Of a stretch of 64,000 nt of DNA, positions 18,307-29,258 are shown piece by piece; position 1 is the first letter of the stretch; each line of letters begins with the position of its first letter. The stretch is from Eucommia ulmoides (taxonomy: Eukaryota > Streptophyta > Magnoliopsida > Garryales > Eucommiaceae). Made by a program: the position numbers and the translations under genes. The DNA lies in NCBI GenBank assembly GCA_016647705.1, contig CM028328.1:4055311-4119310 (forward strand), given 5' to 3'. A model generated the notes under the pieces. It searched no databases. It was not told the origin of the DNA and was given only the letters and a program-made list of their open reading frames with translations.

Positions 18307-20295
18307 ATGATTTTTTTTTTTTTAGGTGAAAAAGAAAAGGACAAGACAAAGAAAATTGGTCCCCGAAAAGCAAATCCAGTTCCCCCCTTTCGAAGTCCGA
18401 TCTTTACACGCAGTCGAGCACAGACTCATTCCAGGATGACATCAGAAAGCAATCCCGAATCTCCCCGAACGACCCAGATAGCTCAGATGCAGGAAACTAT
18501 TGACAGGTTGATGGAAAGGATCAATGAACTTAGCCGACCTCAGGAGGTGCCTATTCCTCCGTCCAATGGGACTCCTGTGACTGAATCCCCAAATGGAAAC
18601 CCTGCAAGTATTGGGATGGAGAACTCAGGGCCAAATCCGAACCACGTCGGCCCGAACTTTGCAGTACCGGTCTACTATGGACCTCAGCTGGGCCCTCATC
18701 CTTTCGCCTATAGAGCTCCGACATATCCCATCCAGGGGCATGTCTATCAGGCCTCGCCAGAGGGCTCGGCCCCCGCCGCCCCGCAGATCCTCATTCACCC
18801 GGAGAGGGTTGTTGCTCCACCAAACAATTCAAATGATAGCCAACCGGCCCCGGCCATTGAAACTGAAAACAAAGAAGAGAACGGCCCTCCACCGGCTTGG
18901 CTTCTGAAAATGGAGAAATTAGAAAAAACTATGGAAGAATGGCAAAAAGAGAAGCCGTCCAGGAAAGCGACGTACAAGGAGTTGTCAGCACCACCCGGGA
19001 TTGTGTACCCGGAAAATTGCGTGGTTCCAGAATTCACAAAATATGATGGCACTGGCCCTCCAGAATGGCATGTTAGCATTTACAAAGAGGAGTTAGGAAT
19101 TCATGCTCGGAACGAAGACCTTTGCCTAAAGATGTTTCGGAGATCGTTGAAAGGGTCGGCTCTCAACTGGTACATGACCCTGGAGCTATCACAGATTAAA
19201 ACATTTGAAGATCTGGTAGAGGCCTTCTGTGAACAATATGTGTACAATAGGGATGCCGCGCCAGACCGCAATACCCTCTACCAGATACCGAAAAATAAAG
19301 ACGAAAGTTTCCGGAGGTATACTGCTCGTTGGAGGGAAGAGGCTGCCAAAGTTGTCCCTAAGCTGAGCGAGGAGGCTCAGCTAGAGATATTCAAGTCAAT
19401 TCAGTCACTGCCGTTCTATCAAGATCTCTCGAGCATAGCAGTGGTTTCTTTCGGCGATGCGATCAAACAGGCCGAGGTGACGGAAGAAGGAATAAGGAGC
19501 GGAAAAATTGAAGGGGCCCAATCCAATCTAACGAAAAGGTCAGCCCCGCCAAAGATGAAAGAAAATGAAGTAGCTGTTGTCGTTTCCCCTCGGCAAACCC
19601 ATTACCAGAACTACCCCCAAGCTTTCTGTCCCCAAAACTACCCGAACCAAAACAACCAATATCACAACTACCCTCCTCAAAATCGCCAAAACCAAAATTA
19701 TCCTCAAAACCAACTCTATTCCCAAAGCCGCCCCCGCTATTACCAAAATGTACCTCCCCCTTATCAAAACCACATTCCCCAATATTACCCTCAAGCCTAC
19801 CCAACACCCTCTTACCATACCTATCAACCACGCCCGAATACCCCACCTCAAATTCCTAACCGCACTCCAAGGTCAGGAACCCAATACCACCAAGACCTTC
19901 TACCTCATGCTACTGGGAAAAATTTCCAGAATGACAACAGAGAGCTACAAGACCTTCCGGTCTCGATCACCGAGTTGTACCGGAATTGTTTGAAGCAGGG
20001 GATGCTGACACCCCTTCCATTCTACGAAGTTAAACCAGGGAGTAAAGCAGTTTCTTCAAATGCTTTCTGTGAATACCACTCAGGAACCAGAGGACATGCG
20101 ACTGAACAATGCTTTCAGCTGAAAGACAAAATTCAGGAGTTTATACGGACAGGAGCCATCACGTTTCCTAAAAAACCTGAGGCCGGTACACCAAACTGTC
20201 AGCAGAATCCGTTGCCTGAGTATGCACCTTCAAGGGGTGGTGAAGTCAATCTTTACCAAAATATTGGTGGAGATGGGAGCGAGTCATGTGCCTAA
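18307..20295 (+). CDS. Gag polyprotein of the Tat/Ogre-like element
   Basis: An uninterrupted frame of 662 codons. The first ATG (18307) gives an odd poly-Phe start; the ATG at 18436 (MTSESNPESPRTTQIAQM) is a better candidate. Residues ~50-75 form a short coiled coil. PEFTKYDGTGPPEWHV (~240) and LKMFRRSLKGSALNWYMTLE (~270) open the retrotransposon gag domain, which ends near EEGIRSGKIEG (~405). A Pro/Gln/Asn/Tyr-rich stretch follows (~420-545). The C-terminus has CEYHSGTRGHATEQCFQLKD, a partial zinc-knuckle-like Cys/His motif typical of this lineage, and no canonical CCHC. Gag packages element RNA into virus-like particles. The lack of stops over 2 kb suggests recent insertion or selection on gag. 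Confidence 0.9.
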   Translation: MIFFFLGEKEKDKTKKIGPRKANPVPPFRSPIFTRSRAQTHSRMTSESNPESPRTTQIAQMQETIDRLMERINELSRPQEVPIPPSNGTPVTESPNGNPASIGMENSGPNPNHVGPNFAVPVYYGPQLGPHPFAYRAPTYPIQGHVYQASPEGSAPAAPQILIHPERVVAPPNNSNDSQPAPAIETENKEENGPPPAWLLKMEKLEKTMEEWQKEKPSRKATYKELSAPPGIVYPENCVVPEFTKYDGTGPPEWHVSIYKEELGIHARNEDLCLKMFRRSLKGSALNWYMTLELSQIKTFEDLVEAFCEQYVYNRDAAPDRNTLYQIPKNKDESFRRYTARWREEAAKVVPKLSEEAQLEIFKSIQSLPFYQDLSSIAVVSFGDAIKQAEVTEEGIRSGKIEGAQSNLTKRSAPPKMKENEVAVVVSPRQTHYQNYPQAFCPQNYPNQNNQYHNYPPQNRQNQNYPQNQLYSQSRPRYYQNVPPPYQNHIPQYYPQAYPTPSYHTYQPRPNTPPQIPNRTPRSGTQYHQDLLPHATGKNFQNDNRELQDLPVSITELYRNCLKQGMLTPLPFYEVKPGSKAVSSNAFCEYHSGTRGHATEQCFQLKDKIQEFIRTGAITFPKKPEAGTPNCQQNPLPEYAPSRGGEVNLYQNIGGDGSESCA

Positions 20296-22140
20296 GGCTC
20301 AATTTGAAAAAATCTAAAGACTGCAAAACTGTTTTTTTGTTTGCTTTAAATTTGCGAGGTGTTTTGATAAAATTGGAAAATCTTTGCGTACTCACCTTTC
20401 CATCCCGTTGGTCTTTTGGATGGAAAAGGATTTGCTCTGTAATGACTTTTAAAATTTCAATAATGCAATACTGTTTATTCAAAACTGTGGTCTAATGTTT
20501 GAATCTTACTATTTCAGGTGCCCAAAATTGCCTGCATATGTTGTACGTGATGTGACTGAGTGAGGATGTGAACGTGTGATTTCAATACAAAGTTAGACCA
20601 CGATTCAATGGGACTATAATCAAAGGAAGATTATGTTTATCCAAACGATGGTGAAATCTGAAAAGGCCCGTAACCAAATTCGTCAGCGATTCCAGAAGTA
20701 CCGGGGGGTTCAAAAGTCAAAGATTGGTATCCATTGTCCTTACGATGCTTTGATATATTGTTGCAAGCTAATCAAACTATCTTTGGTGGTACTTTAGTGA
20801 TTGATGAAACTGGGTGTAAATATCCCGATTTGCCTATTGTCTGAGTTACTCAATGGTAAAAAGGGAATACAATCATCTCACGCCAATGATCCCAATGAAG
20901 AAACTTTCAAATGTTGCAAGAAGGTCTCAATTTCCAAAGACAATCAAGTTCATTGATAAGCTCGGCTGTCCCTAAATCATTGTAAGTTCGATATAAAAAA
21001 AAAAAAAAGAAAAAAAAAAAAAGAAAAAAAAAGGAAAAAAAAAAAAATAATAAGAAAAAAGAAAAAAGAAAAAAAAGAGAAAAAAAATAAAAGAAATGAA
21101 AAAACGAAAAGTGGGATAACCGAACAAGAAGTATTGGTATAAATGTGGAAGAGATTTGAAGAGGAAAGAAAGATGATAGATAGATTTGTTCATATTTTCC
21201 GCCTCGGTCCAAATTAGCGGCAAATGATATTTTTTGGAATCAGAACTTGATGGATTTGAATGGAATTAGAATTTGAGAAAAGAAACATTGGTCGTGGTCT
21301 GAAAATGTATTAGAATCATATTCCTCTACATTCTTGACTCAAGATCTCACAGAAAATCATATCGGGTATTGAAGGTACTCATTTTAGTAATTTTCGACAT
21401 TTACCCATTTTTGGACTAAATCAGTTTTGCAGGACTTGAGAAAACACAGAGCATGCAGGAGTATTAGAACCCCAAGCATTGAAGCACCTACTAATTTGAA
21501 AAGACAAAAATCCAGTCGAGCAAGCCAAGGAGACCTCGATGAGATATATTGGGCCTTCCCCTGAGTCGAAGGGAACTAAAAAAAAAATATTGTCGAATCA
21601 CCCTGAAGCATGTCAAACTCTCAGTTGAAAAGCGAGACTTCTAAATTCAAAAAAAAAATCTCCCGATACTGTCCTGTGACCCGTGAAAGTCGAGCGCCAT
21701 TAGTCAAATGACCACGACAAAAAAGGGGGGAATGGAATTGTGAGTCATCAAAGGTAATAACTTTCAGACTAAGATTTTGTTTTGGAAATGTTTTCATGTG
21801 CATTACAGGGATTTCAAGGGGCTTGGAAGCATGGATTTCCCTCTCACAAAGACTTCTTACCTTCCGGTTCAAATTAGAAACTTTTATTACTAAAAGTTCC
21901 AAAGCTCTAAATGAGCGTCCAGGTATGCGTTTTGCCCTGAAAAGGGCGAAAAGTGAACTACACCAAACTTAATCCTCGGCATAATACTAAGGTACGCAGG
22001 CAATCTATAAATGTTCGGTCATCTGAGAGTTCGGCTGGGGCACATTTATATCTTTGTTCTCTCATTCTGACTCAGTCACAAGTGGGGGCATATTTTATAC
22101 TCTTGAACTTTCTTTAAGCCCCTGGCCAAGAGGGCTGGGG
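20296..22140 (+). other. Non-coding internal region where pol would lie
   Basis: No protease, RT or integrase motif is found in any frame. A-rich low complexity fills 20994-21095. From about 21660 the sequence matches the region between integrase and 3' LTR of the minus-strand relative (for example 21690-21780 with 45230-45320), so the 3' untranslated part is kept while pol is absent. Confidence 0.7.
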
Positions 22141-22720
22141 CATGAATAATTTTTATTACTCTAAACGATCCTCTAAACAGACACTTGTTCGTCATGAGTA
22201 TCGTCATGAGTCATCATTTTATTACTCTAAACGATCCTCTAAACAGACACTTGTTCGTCATGAGTATCGTCATGAGTCATCATTTTATTACTCTAAACGA
22301 TCCTCTAAACAGACACTTGTTCGTCATGAGTATCGTCATGAGTCTCTTTTTTTATTACTCTAAACAATCCTCTAAACAGACACGTGTTCATCATGAGTAG
22401 CGTTATGAGTCATTTTTTATTACTCTAAACAGACACTTGTTCGTCATGAGTATCGTCATGAGTCATCATTTTATTACTCTAAACGATCCTCTAAACAGAC
22501 ACTTGTTCGTCATGAGTATCGTCATGAGTCCTTTTTTTATTACTCTAAACAATCTTCTAAACAGACACATGTTCGTTATGAGTATCGTCAGAAGTCATTT
22601 TTTTTTTACTTTAAACGATCCTCTAAACGGACATTTGTTTATCATGAACATCGTCATGAGTATTCTTTTATTACTCTAAACTTACACGTATTCGTCATGA
22701 ATCATTTTATTTTATTTGTT
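22141..22720 (+). repeat. 66-bp tandem repeats before the 3' LTR
   Basis: About nine units of the form TTTATTACTCTAAACGATCC, TCTAAACAGACACTTGTTCG, TCATGAGTATCGTCATGAGT. The first three are 66 bases apart and nearly identical; later units vary in length and sequence. As 66 is a multiple of three, units read as 22-residue repeats with no stop over short stretches. I regard this as a by-product, since the related element has the same repeats in reverse orientation with other phases. Confidence 0.85.
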
Positions 22721-22830
22721 CTATTATTGGAAAATACACTAAAAATAAAAATAAAAAATAAATAAAGATAAAATGGGACGATCAAAATGACGTGGTCTTC
22801 TATCTTTGTCAAGCAAGTGGGACTTGCATG

Positions 22831-22845
22831 ACAAAGAGGGGCAGC
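22831..22845 (+). other. Polypurine tract
   Basis: ACAAAGAGGGGCAGC immediately precedes the 3' LTR start TGTAGACACGG. It is the expected priming site for plus-strand DNA. The relative at 44288-44302 has ACAAAGAGGGGCAGT in the same place. Confidence 0.75.
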
Positions 22846-24868
22846 TGTAGACACGGCATTTTGACCGCTCCGCAAAAAAATATACTTTATTTTATAGTTA
22901 TTTTTTTATTTTATTTTTCTATTTATTTTATTTTGATTGTACCGTATTTGTGCGGTTTAATACTGCTAAATTAAGTTTTATTAATCTCTTAAGTAAATTA
23001 AATATTAGTAATTAATTACTTTATTTTTTTGGTTTTGTAGATTTTTCGAAGTGGAATAAAAACGCGTTAATTCGGAACAAAATGGACCAGAAACAGACGA
23101 GAACGAGAGAGGCCTGGACCGAACGGGGGTGGGGGGGTGCATTAAGGTCGCACGTGCGACCAAGGGCTGGTCGCACGTGCGACCAGGCTGGTCGCTACAG
23201 CGACCAGTTGCACTGGTCGCTGTAGCGACCAGCACTGCTGGCCGCATGTGCGGCCAGCAGGGGGGAGGGCCAGCCTCTCCCCCCTTTTTGGGTGCACCAT
23301 TTTTGGTGCACCCAAAAGGGGGTGGGTGCACCAAATTTCGGTGCACCCACCCCCTTTTTCCCTTCCTTTTCACGCGTTTGTCGTAAGAGTCTTGAGTGAT
23401 CCTTCCTATAAATAGAGGAAGGATCACAAGAACAAAAAAAATTTTGAGGGGAAGAAATTTTTTGAGAGAAATTTTTGTAAAGAAGGAGAGAAATCTGGAG
23501 AAAAATTTTGAAGAAAATAATATTATTTTCATTTTATTGTAATTTTGAAGAAGAAAAATCTCTCAGAAGGTGGTAAATTTTCATCTGCTGTAAATCTTAC
23601 TCTTATTTTTTAAAGTTGTTATTATACTAATTTTTTTTTTGTAAATTAGATTTTTTTTTTCTTCTTCCTTTATTATTTATTTATTTATTTATTTATTACT
23701 TTTTATTTTCTTTTTTTATTCATTTATTTTTTTTTTTTTTTTAAGTAAATAATACGAGGTGGAAAATTCCCAACCTTCAATATTGAATGGCTAAAATTTA
23801 GAAGGGAATTACTCCCCTCGATGCGATGCGGGTGTTTTATTTAATTTGTATTACATATAATGTGCTAACAATACGAGGTGGAAAATTCTCAACCTTCAAT
23901 TTGAATGGCTAAAATTTAGAAGGGAATTACTCTCCTCGATGCGTGTGTGCGGGTGTTTTATTTAATTTGTATTAAATATAATGTGCTAACAATACGAGGT
24001 GGAAAATTCCCAACCTTCAATTTGAATGGCTAAATTTAAAAGGGAATTACTCTCCTCGATGTGTGTGTGCGGGTGTTTTATTTAATTTGTATTAAATATA
24101 ATGTGCTAACAATACGAGGTGGAAAATTCCCAACCTTCAATTTGAACGGCATAAATTTAGAAGGGAATTACTCTCCTCGATGCGTGTGTGCGGGTGTTTT
24201 ATTTAATTTGTATTAAATATAATGTGCTAACAATACGAGGTGGAAAATTCCCAACCTTCAATTTGAATGGCTAAATTTAGAAGGGAATTACTCTCCTCGA
24301 TGCGTGTGTGCGTGTGTTTTATTTAATTTGTATTAAATATAATGTGCTAACAATACGAGGTGGAAAATTCCCAACCTTCAATTAGAACGGTCTAGGCTTA
24401 GAAGGGATATCACTTCCCTCAATGTGTGTGTATGTGTATATGTGTATATAAGGAGGATTTAAAAATAAAATAAAAAATATTCGGATTTAAATTCTAATTG
24501 GACTTAATCGGATAAGGTACCGTCTTTGAACGGGCGTCTTGGGGTGCTTGACACCTTCCCCGAGCGTAACTGACCCCCGAACTCTTTAAACGAATCTCTG
24601 GTTAGACTATGTTATTTTTGGAGTCAAATTTTACTTAAGCCATTTTTTTAAAATTATTTTCAAAAAAAGAAAAATATGGTGACCTAGCACATCATTTAAA
24701 CCCAATGCTAGGTGGCGACTCATTTTTCTAAAACAGGCTTAAGTATATTTTAATGAGAAAATCGACGTTTTTAAAAATCCTTCTCATTTTACCAGCGCCA
24801 AGTATATAAACATATATCTATCTATATATTTGTTTTTGGTTTTCTCTGGAAAAATTGGGGCGCGTTCA
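22846..24868 (+). repeat. 3' LTR of the gag-only element (2023 bp)
   Basis: It has the same layout as the 5' LTR. Palindromes span 23146-23350, with an extra 44-base block containing a second GGTCGCACGTGCGACC and CTGGTCGCTACAGCGACCAG. The TATA box is at 23407. Repeats of ~120 bp start at 23751, 23870, 23991, 24111, 24232 and 24352. The extra unit and block account for the 163-base length difference. It ends GCGCGTTCA, followed by target-site duplication GTTCC. Confidence 0.9.
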
Positions 24869-24873
24869 GTTCC

Positions 24874-26335
24874 CAAATACTCCCATATCATGAGATCCAA
24901 TCTCAAAATTCTTAGACTTTTGAGAAACAAAAAAAGTTTGTTTCTATCCCAACTCCAAAAAACATTCCAGCCTCTTTCCCACACAAGGGACACGTTTGGA
25001 AAATTTTAACTTCTTAATGAGATCTAGCCTTCGAACATCAACGATAGCAATTGGACATTTTTTTTCCTTTTTTTCTTGATTGCTCTCTCCCTGCAGAGTA
25101 CAGAGACTGCTCTTCTTTTGGTCTCTCTATCTCTTCCAAGGCTCAACTCAAGGCCGGAAAGTGCTCAACAGTGGTGGAGATTGGGTGAGAATGAGTGAGA
25201 TTTGTCTGAGAAGATGGAAGGGTGGTGGAGTTGAGGCGGTAGTACAATCTTGGGAAGGCATTGGTAGCACTTGGTGATGAGTCCGAAGGTGTCGATTTGG
25301 TGCACCATAGGTACTTGCCCACATTCCGAAATACTTCGGCAGTTGCTCCACTGCATTCTGCATCGGGGTAAAAATAAACTTTTAAATTACTTTTTTTTTG
25401 GGAAAATCAATAATTGTGTATTAAATATTTTGGAAATTAAGAAATAGGCATACATATAATTTAGATATACCCCTCGTGCTGCTGCGGATTTGAAGGTGAA
25501 GACGTTGATGCGTGAGTCTTGTTGCTTGATCTGAGCAATGACAGAGAAGTTGATGGGAATAAAAAATGGGAAAACAAATATAAAATTACACTTTTTACCT
25601 TTACATAAATGTTTATTGATTTTATCTCCTAAAAACACGGGAACTATTATTACAACCTAGCGTATTTCTTTGTTTTTATTCTAAAAAATTATGAAACAAT
25701 TTAAGAACAATTGTCGTTACCAAAAACAATCTGTTCCTAGAATTCTCGAGAACGGAAACATAATTCTCATCCTTTTTTTTTATGGGGAGTGAAAAAAGAA
25801 AAAAAAGGAACTTTAACCAAACTCCATCTACAAGAAAGTAAAGTTCTCATTGTTTCTTATGTATGTGGGATTCCTAATTTTGTTATTTTAGGTGGCTTTT
25901 GTTTTAAATTTTCTGTTTCTCTTTCGTTGTTTCTATTCCAGAAAACAAGGAACTGAACATAAATATGGGGATACCGGGAAAATGTTTTTGTTTCGTTCTT
26001 AGTTTTTGGAATAATTTTTGGGAACAAAACAAATTCTGATCAAATTTTTCTAAAAAAAAAAGAAAAAGGGAATAGAAACATTAAACAAATGCCACCAGTT
26101 TTATAATTTCATCCCTCCCCATAATTTTCCACCTTCAAGCAAAACGTTACTATAACAATATTGCCTCGACTTATATCTAATAATTGTCAGCTAACCACAA
26201 AATTTAATAAAATCAATATTTTATTCATTATTTTTTGTCAATTTGACCAGATAACCCATATTCAATTGTGATACCTTATGCATATTACTTATTCAATGAC
26301 ATCATTGGCCATTCCTAGTCTAGTATCACTTTTGG
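24874..26335. other. Old repeat sequence with two exon-like pieces
   Basis: On the minus strand, 25560-25475 reads PINFSVIAQIKQQDSRINVF and KSAAARG, and 25351-25150 is open after an acceptor-like CCCCGATGCAG. I do not recognise the product, and the pieces could be a captured gene fragment. The rest (25630-26095) is rich in GTTCC and GGAAC strings, as in the dispersed repeats near 53 and 60 kb, and ends with GGCATTTGTTTAATG-like terminal sequence (reversed). Confidence 0.3.
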
Positions 26336-26339
26336 ATAT

Positions 26340-26540
26340 TGATGTGGGTGGATTCCCCACGACACATGCGAACATTAAATACAACAACGCTTATAAACTC
26401 AGCTGGATTGGGCGGCCCATAATCACCAAAGAGGGCGTAATTCTGCGGGCCTAATTGAGTAAGCCCAGATAGTAAAATGAAAGAAGAACATGGGCCTGTG
26501 CAAGGGCAGTGCATGGGATACCTGAAATGGTTAAAGAAAG
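26340..26540. repeat. Dispersed repeat, copy 2 (inverted relative to 6885-7075)
   Basis: Reverse-complement match to 6885-7075 (CATAATCACC, AGTAAGCCCAGATAGTAAAATG, ACATGGGCCTGTGCAAGGGC). No coding function is seen. Confidence 0.6.
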
Positions 26541-26548
26541 GCCCAAAT

Positions 26549-26930
26549 ATTGAAATAGTTGATCTAGACGTTACGGATGAGATACATCTAATTTGAAAGA
26601 GACGGTCAGTTAAGATATGACGAGAATACAGGGATTCGAGTAATTTTTATTCTATAAATACAATTGTTCAGAACATAGGATAAGTGTTTGGGATACCGAT
26701 GTGGTATCCGCCAAATACCTTCTGGCGTGAGAATAAATTAATCGGATCTCTAGAGATATCAGAGTTGAATTAATATGCAATCCGTGAACAATTGTATTTA
26801 TAGAGTAAAAATTACCTGAATTCTTGTATTCTCGTCATATTTTAACTGACCAAGGTCTCTCTCAAATGCATCTCATTTGTACCGTCTAGATTAACTACTT
26901 GAATAATTGGGTATTTTTTTTACCATTGTA
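26549..26930. repeat. Foldback / inverted repeat, arms of about 130 bp
   Basis: The left arm (26549-26675) contains GTTGATCTAGACG, GAGATACATCTAATTTGA, GGTCAGTTAAGATATGACG and TAAATACAATTGTTCA. The right arm (26795-26930) carries the same blocks in reverse complement. The 120-base centre contains a small perfect inverted repeat, GGATACC/GGTATCC. It lies just upstream of the second coiled-coil copy. It could be a foldback MITE or two LTR ends joined head to head. Confidence 0.7.
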
Positions 26931-26981
26931 GTCTTGTGAAGTTTACCTTTTTTTTAGTTTTTCTATCTTCTTGCTAAGGCT

Positions 26982-27401
26982 ATGCACATGTTCTCTGTTG
27001 TGGCTGTTAGTGCAGACATGGTTAAAGAAACAGAATCTCAACTAGTGTTTCAAGTCAGCGAAGCTGGCAAACTGGAGAAGGAATTGAGGATGACCAGGGC
27101 AACAAATGAGACTCTTCAAATAGATATCGCTCTGGCCAGATCTGCCAAAGACAACTTTGAAGGGGAAGTGTTGTCCCTTGGGGGAAAAGTTGAGGAGCTG
27201 AACTCTCTTCTGAGTAATGAGGAAACGGAGTTCAACCACGAGCTCACTCAGAGGGAGGCATCGTTGAACTCTCGCTTTGCTTCAAAGAAGAAGGAGCTGA
27301 AGAAGAGCATTACTGATCTTGAATCCGAGCTCTCGTCAAGGTCTGAAGAGCTAGCTCAACTGAAGGTCGGCTCCGAAAATGCTCTTCGTCGGCCACAATA
27401 A
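26982..27401 (+). pseudogene. Second copy of the element coiled-coil ORF
   Basis: The frame MHMFSVVAVSADMVKETESQ continues through heptads (LEKELRMTRATNETLQ, FNHELTQREASLNSRF, LKKSITDLESELSSRSEEL). It matches the coiled coil at 8685-9110 but in one unbroken frame of 139 codons, so it is better preserved. The N-terminal domain seen at 7230-7815 is missing; the foldback and the inverted 26340-26540 repeat stand in its place. It is most likely a fragment of a repeat-family protein. Confidence 0.55.
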
Positions 27402-28885
27402 AATTTAATTGAATTAAATTGTTAAAAATTTATTTTGACAATAAGAAACCTTGAACTGATGTTCTCATGCTTCTCTTCATGGGTTTTTCTTAATCAATGT
27501 AGTACACTTTGTAGATTCACGTGCACAACATGTAGCTAGCTGGCGCGTGGCGATAGTCTATGCCTAACTTAGATTTCTCCTCCATCAAAGGTGATCATTT
27601 TCCTTTAGGTCTTACTCCCGACCTTGATCAAATTACTTGAAGATTCCTACTCAATTTTACATTTACACTTGCCATATTTATTATTTGCAGTATACACCCT
27701 CAATTTTGAATAGTTATACCACACATCCCTTTTATTTAGGATAACTATTCTTTGAACCCTTTATTTTGTTAATATCTTTATATACACATTTTAATATTAT
27801 CCTTTAATGGACTACCCCATCGGCAACCGAAAAATCCAATCAGACGCCCGTCACCACCACGATTTGGCCCACTAGCCTAGAATCCGTGTGAAATAAAGAT
27901 CACCGCATATGTTCCCGTAAGCCGTACAAAGTCCAATGCGTTTGCAAGATATTAAAGTCGTCGCCATCACACCACACCCCACGAATTCAAGGAGCCATAC
28001 GAAATTCAATCCCCCAAGAAACGAACCGCGATAAAGATTCACCAATTTTGGATTCTAGGGGAATACTGGAATAAAAGATGGAATGTGGTGCTCACGTGGA
28101 CATGTCGACCATGCCCCCGCTTGCTCGCACATAAGGGAAAGTTGTCAATCGATTGGGTTGACTTCAACTTGAATGTCGGCTGATTATGAGAACCGTTTAT
28201 TGCGTCAATAATTATACTTAATGATAACATTTAATTATCACTATAACGTTTATTGCATCTCAGACTCTCTAGATCCATTTTTTGTAACGCCCTCCATCTA
28301 CATTACTAAAATACCTCTCCGTACTTTTTGACCCTTAACACACTTGTTACTTAAAACCATCAAACATCTATCACAACTATCATTAATTCATTATTATAAA
28401 ATCTTGAAAAAATTATGTAAAATGATTATAGAGAGAGAAAGTACAAGAGACCATTTTACCAATATATGTAATTCAATGGTACAAGAGACCTACCATAATT
28501 ACAGCCACTGCATCAGGAAGTCGGCATGGATGTGTATATCATGAAAACTGTTCATATATAAAACATTGCCCATAGAAGAGCACAACTTTAGCATTAAATT
28601 TTGTGCTCATATTATTGAATCAGAAAGCTTGCAACAAGTTCATGGATATGTTTATCGCGAAAACAGCGCAGAAGGTCAAGTACCCATACCTTTTCTATAA
28701 ACACGATCAAGGAAGAATTACAACACTAATTGACCACTGTCACTTGTCCGCAACTTAATTGATTAATGAGAAGAAATCGCTATGCAGTAAGATGCCCAAA
28801 AGCCCATCAGAAGAAAATAAATATTATTTGGCAATATCAAGATTTCCATGCTCAAAATCATAAAAAGATCCATCAGTATTTATTT
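27402..28885. other. Intergenic stretch, nothing recognised
   Basis: AT-rich sequence without a convincing frame longer than about 65 codons and without clear LTR ends. A CA/CC-rich patch at 27840-28030 has no domain when translated. Confidence 0.4.
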
Positions 28886-29258
28886 ATGTAGGAATCCAAT
28901 GGTCTAACTCACTCTCAAAAGACTTCTTGTAAGATGAGAAATTGCCCTAGACATTATATATAGTTCAGGATCATGTAACACAAGTGATGTAGGGTTCAAC
29001 ACGGCCCTCACGCAGAGTGGACTTCCCCTTATGCAAAGTGGACTTTTGACAAACCACTGCGAACGGATATGAAGGGAAGGTCCAACATCGATGTAAGATT
29101 CAACACACCCAATATCATACAAGAGTCCTACCTTTGATACCATGTAGAAATCCAATGAGCCTAACTCACTCTCAAAAGATGCCTTGTAAGATGAGGATTG
29201 CTCTAGACTTTATATTTAGTTCAGGATCAGGTAACACAAGCGATGTGGAATTCAACAA
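28886..29258. repeat. Family repeat, one full ~257-bp unit and a partial second
   Basis: Units start GTAGGAATCCAATGG...CTAACTCACTCTCAAAAG at 28889 and 29142, and the full one ends TTTGATACCAT. They contain TTATATATAG-type text and CACGGCCCTC...GAACGGATAT. The same family forms the array at 41302-41997. Confidence 0.7.

Larger units (their letters stand above)
15865..24873 (+). mobile_element. Gag-only Tat/Ogre-like LTR retrotransposon, structurally complete
   Basis: Two direct LTRs (15870-17729 and 22846-24868) bound an internal region with a primer-binding site, one gag frame, 3' tandem repeats and a polypurine tract. The exact 5-base duplication GTTCC flanks the element (15865-15869 and 24869-24873). 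The gag sequence, the arginine-tRNA-type primer site and the shared 3' region link it to the pol-bearing element at 41998-52345. There is no protease, RT, RNase H or integrase, so it must rely on a related element for mobility. Total length is about 9.0 kb. It is nested in old repeat sequence downstream of the frataxin exons. Confidence 0.9.

Noticed and set aside
20994-21095. A-rich tract as a LINE or SINE poly(A) tail
   Set aside because: It lies inside the gag-only LTR element with no upstream LINE or SINE body and no target-site duplication.
22141-22720. Regular repeats resembling a CRISPR array
   Set aside because: Units are tandem without unique spacers, lie inside a plant LTR element, and are shared with a related element. 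No cas genes are present.
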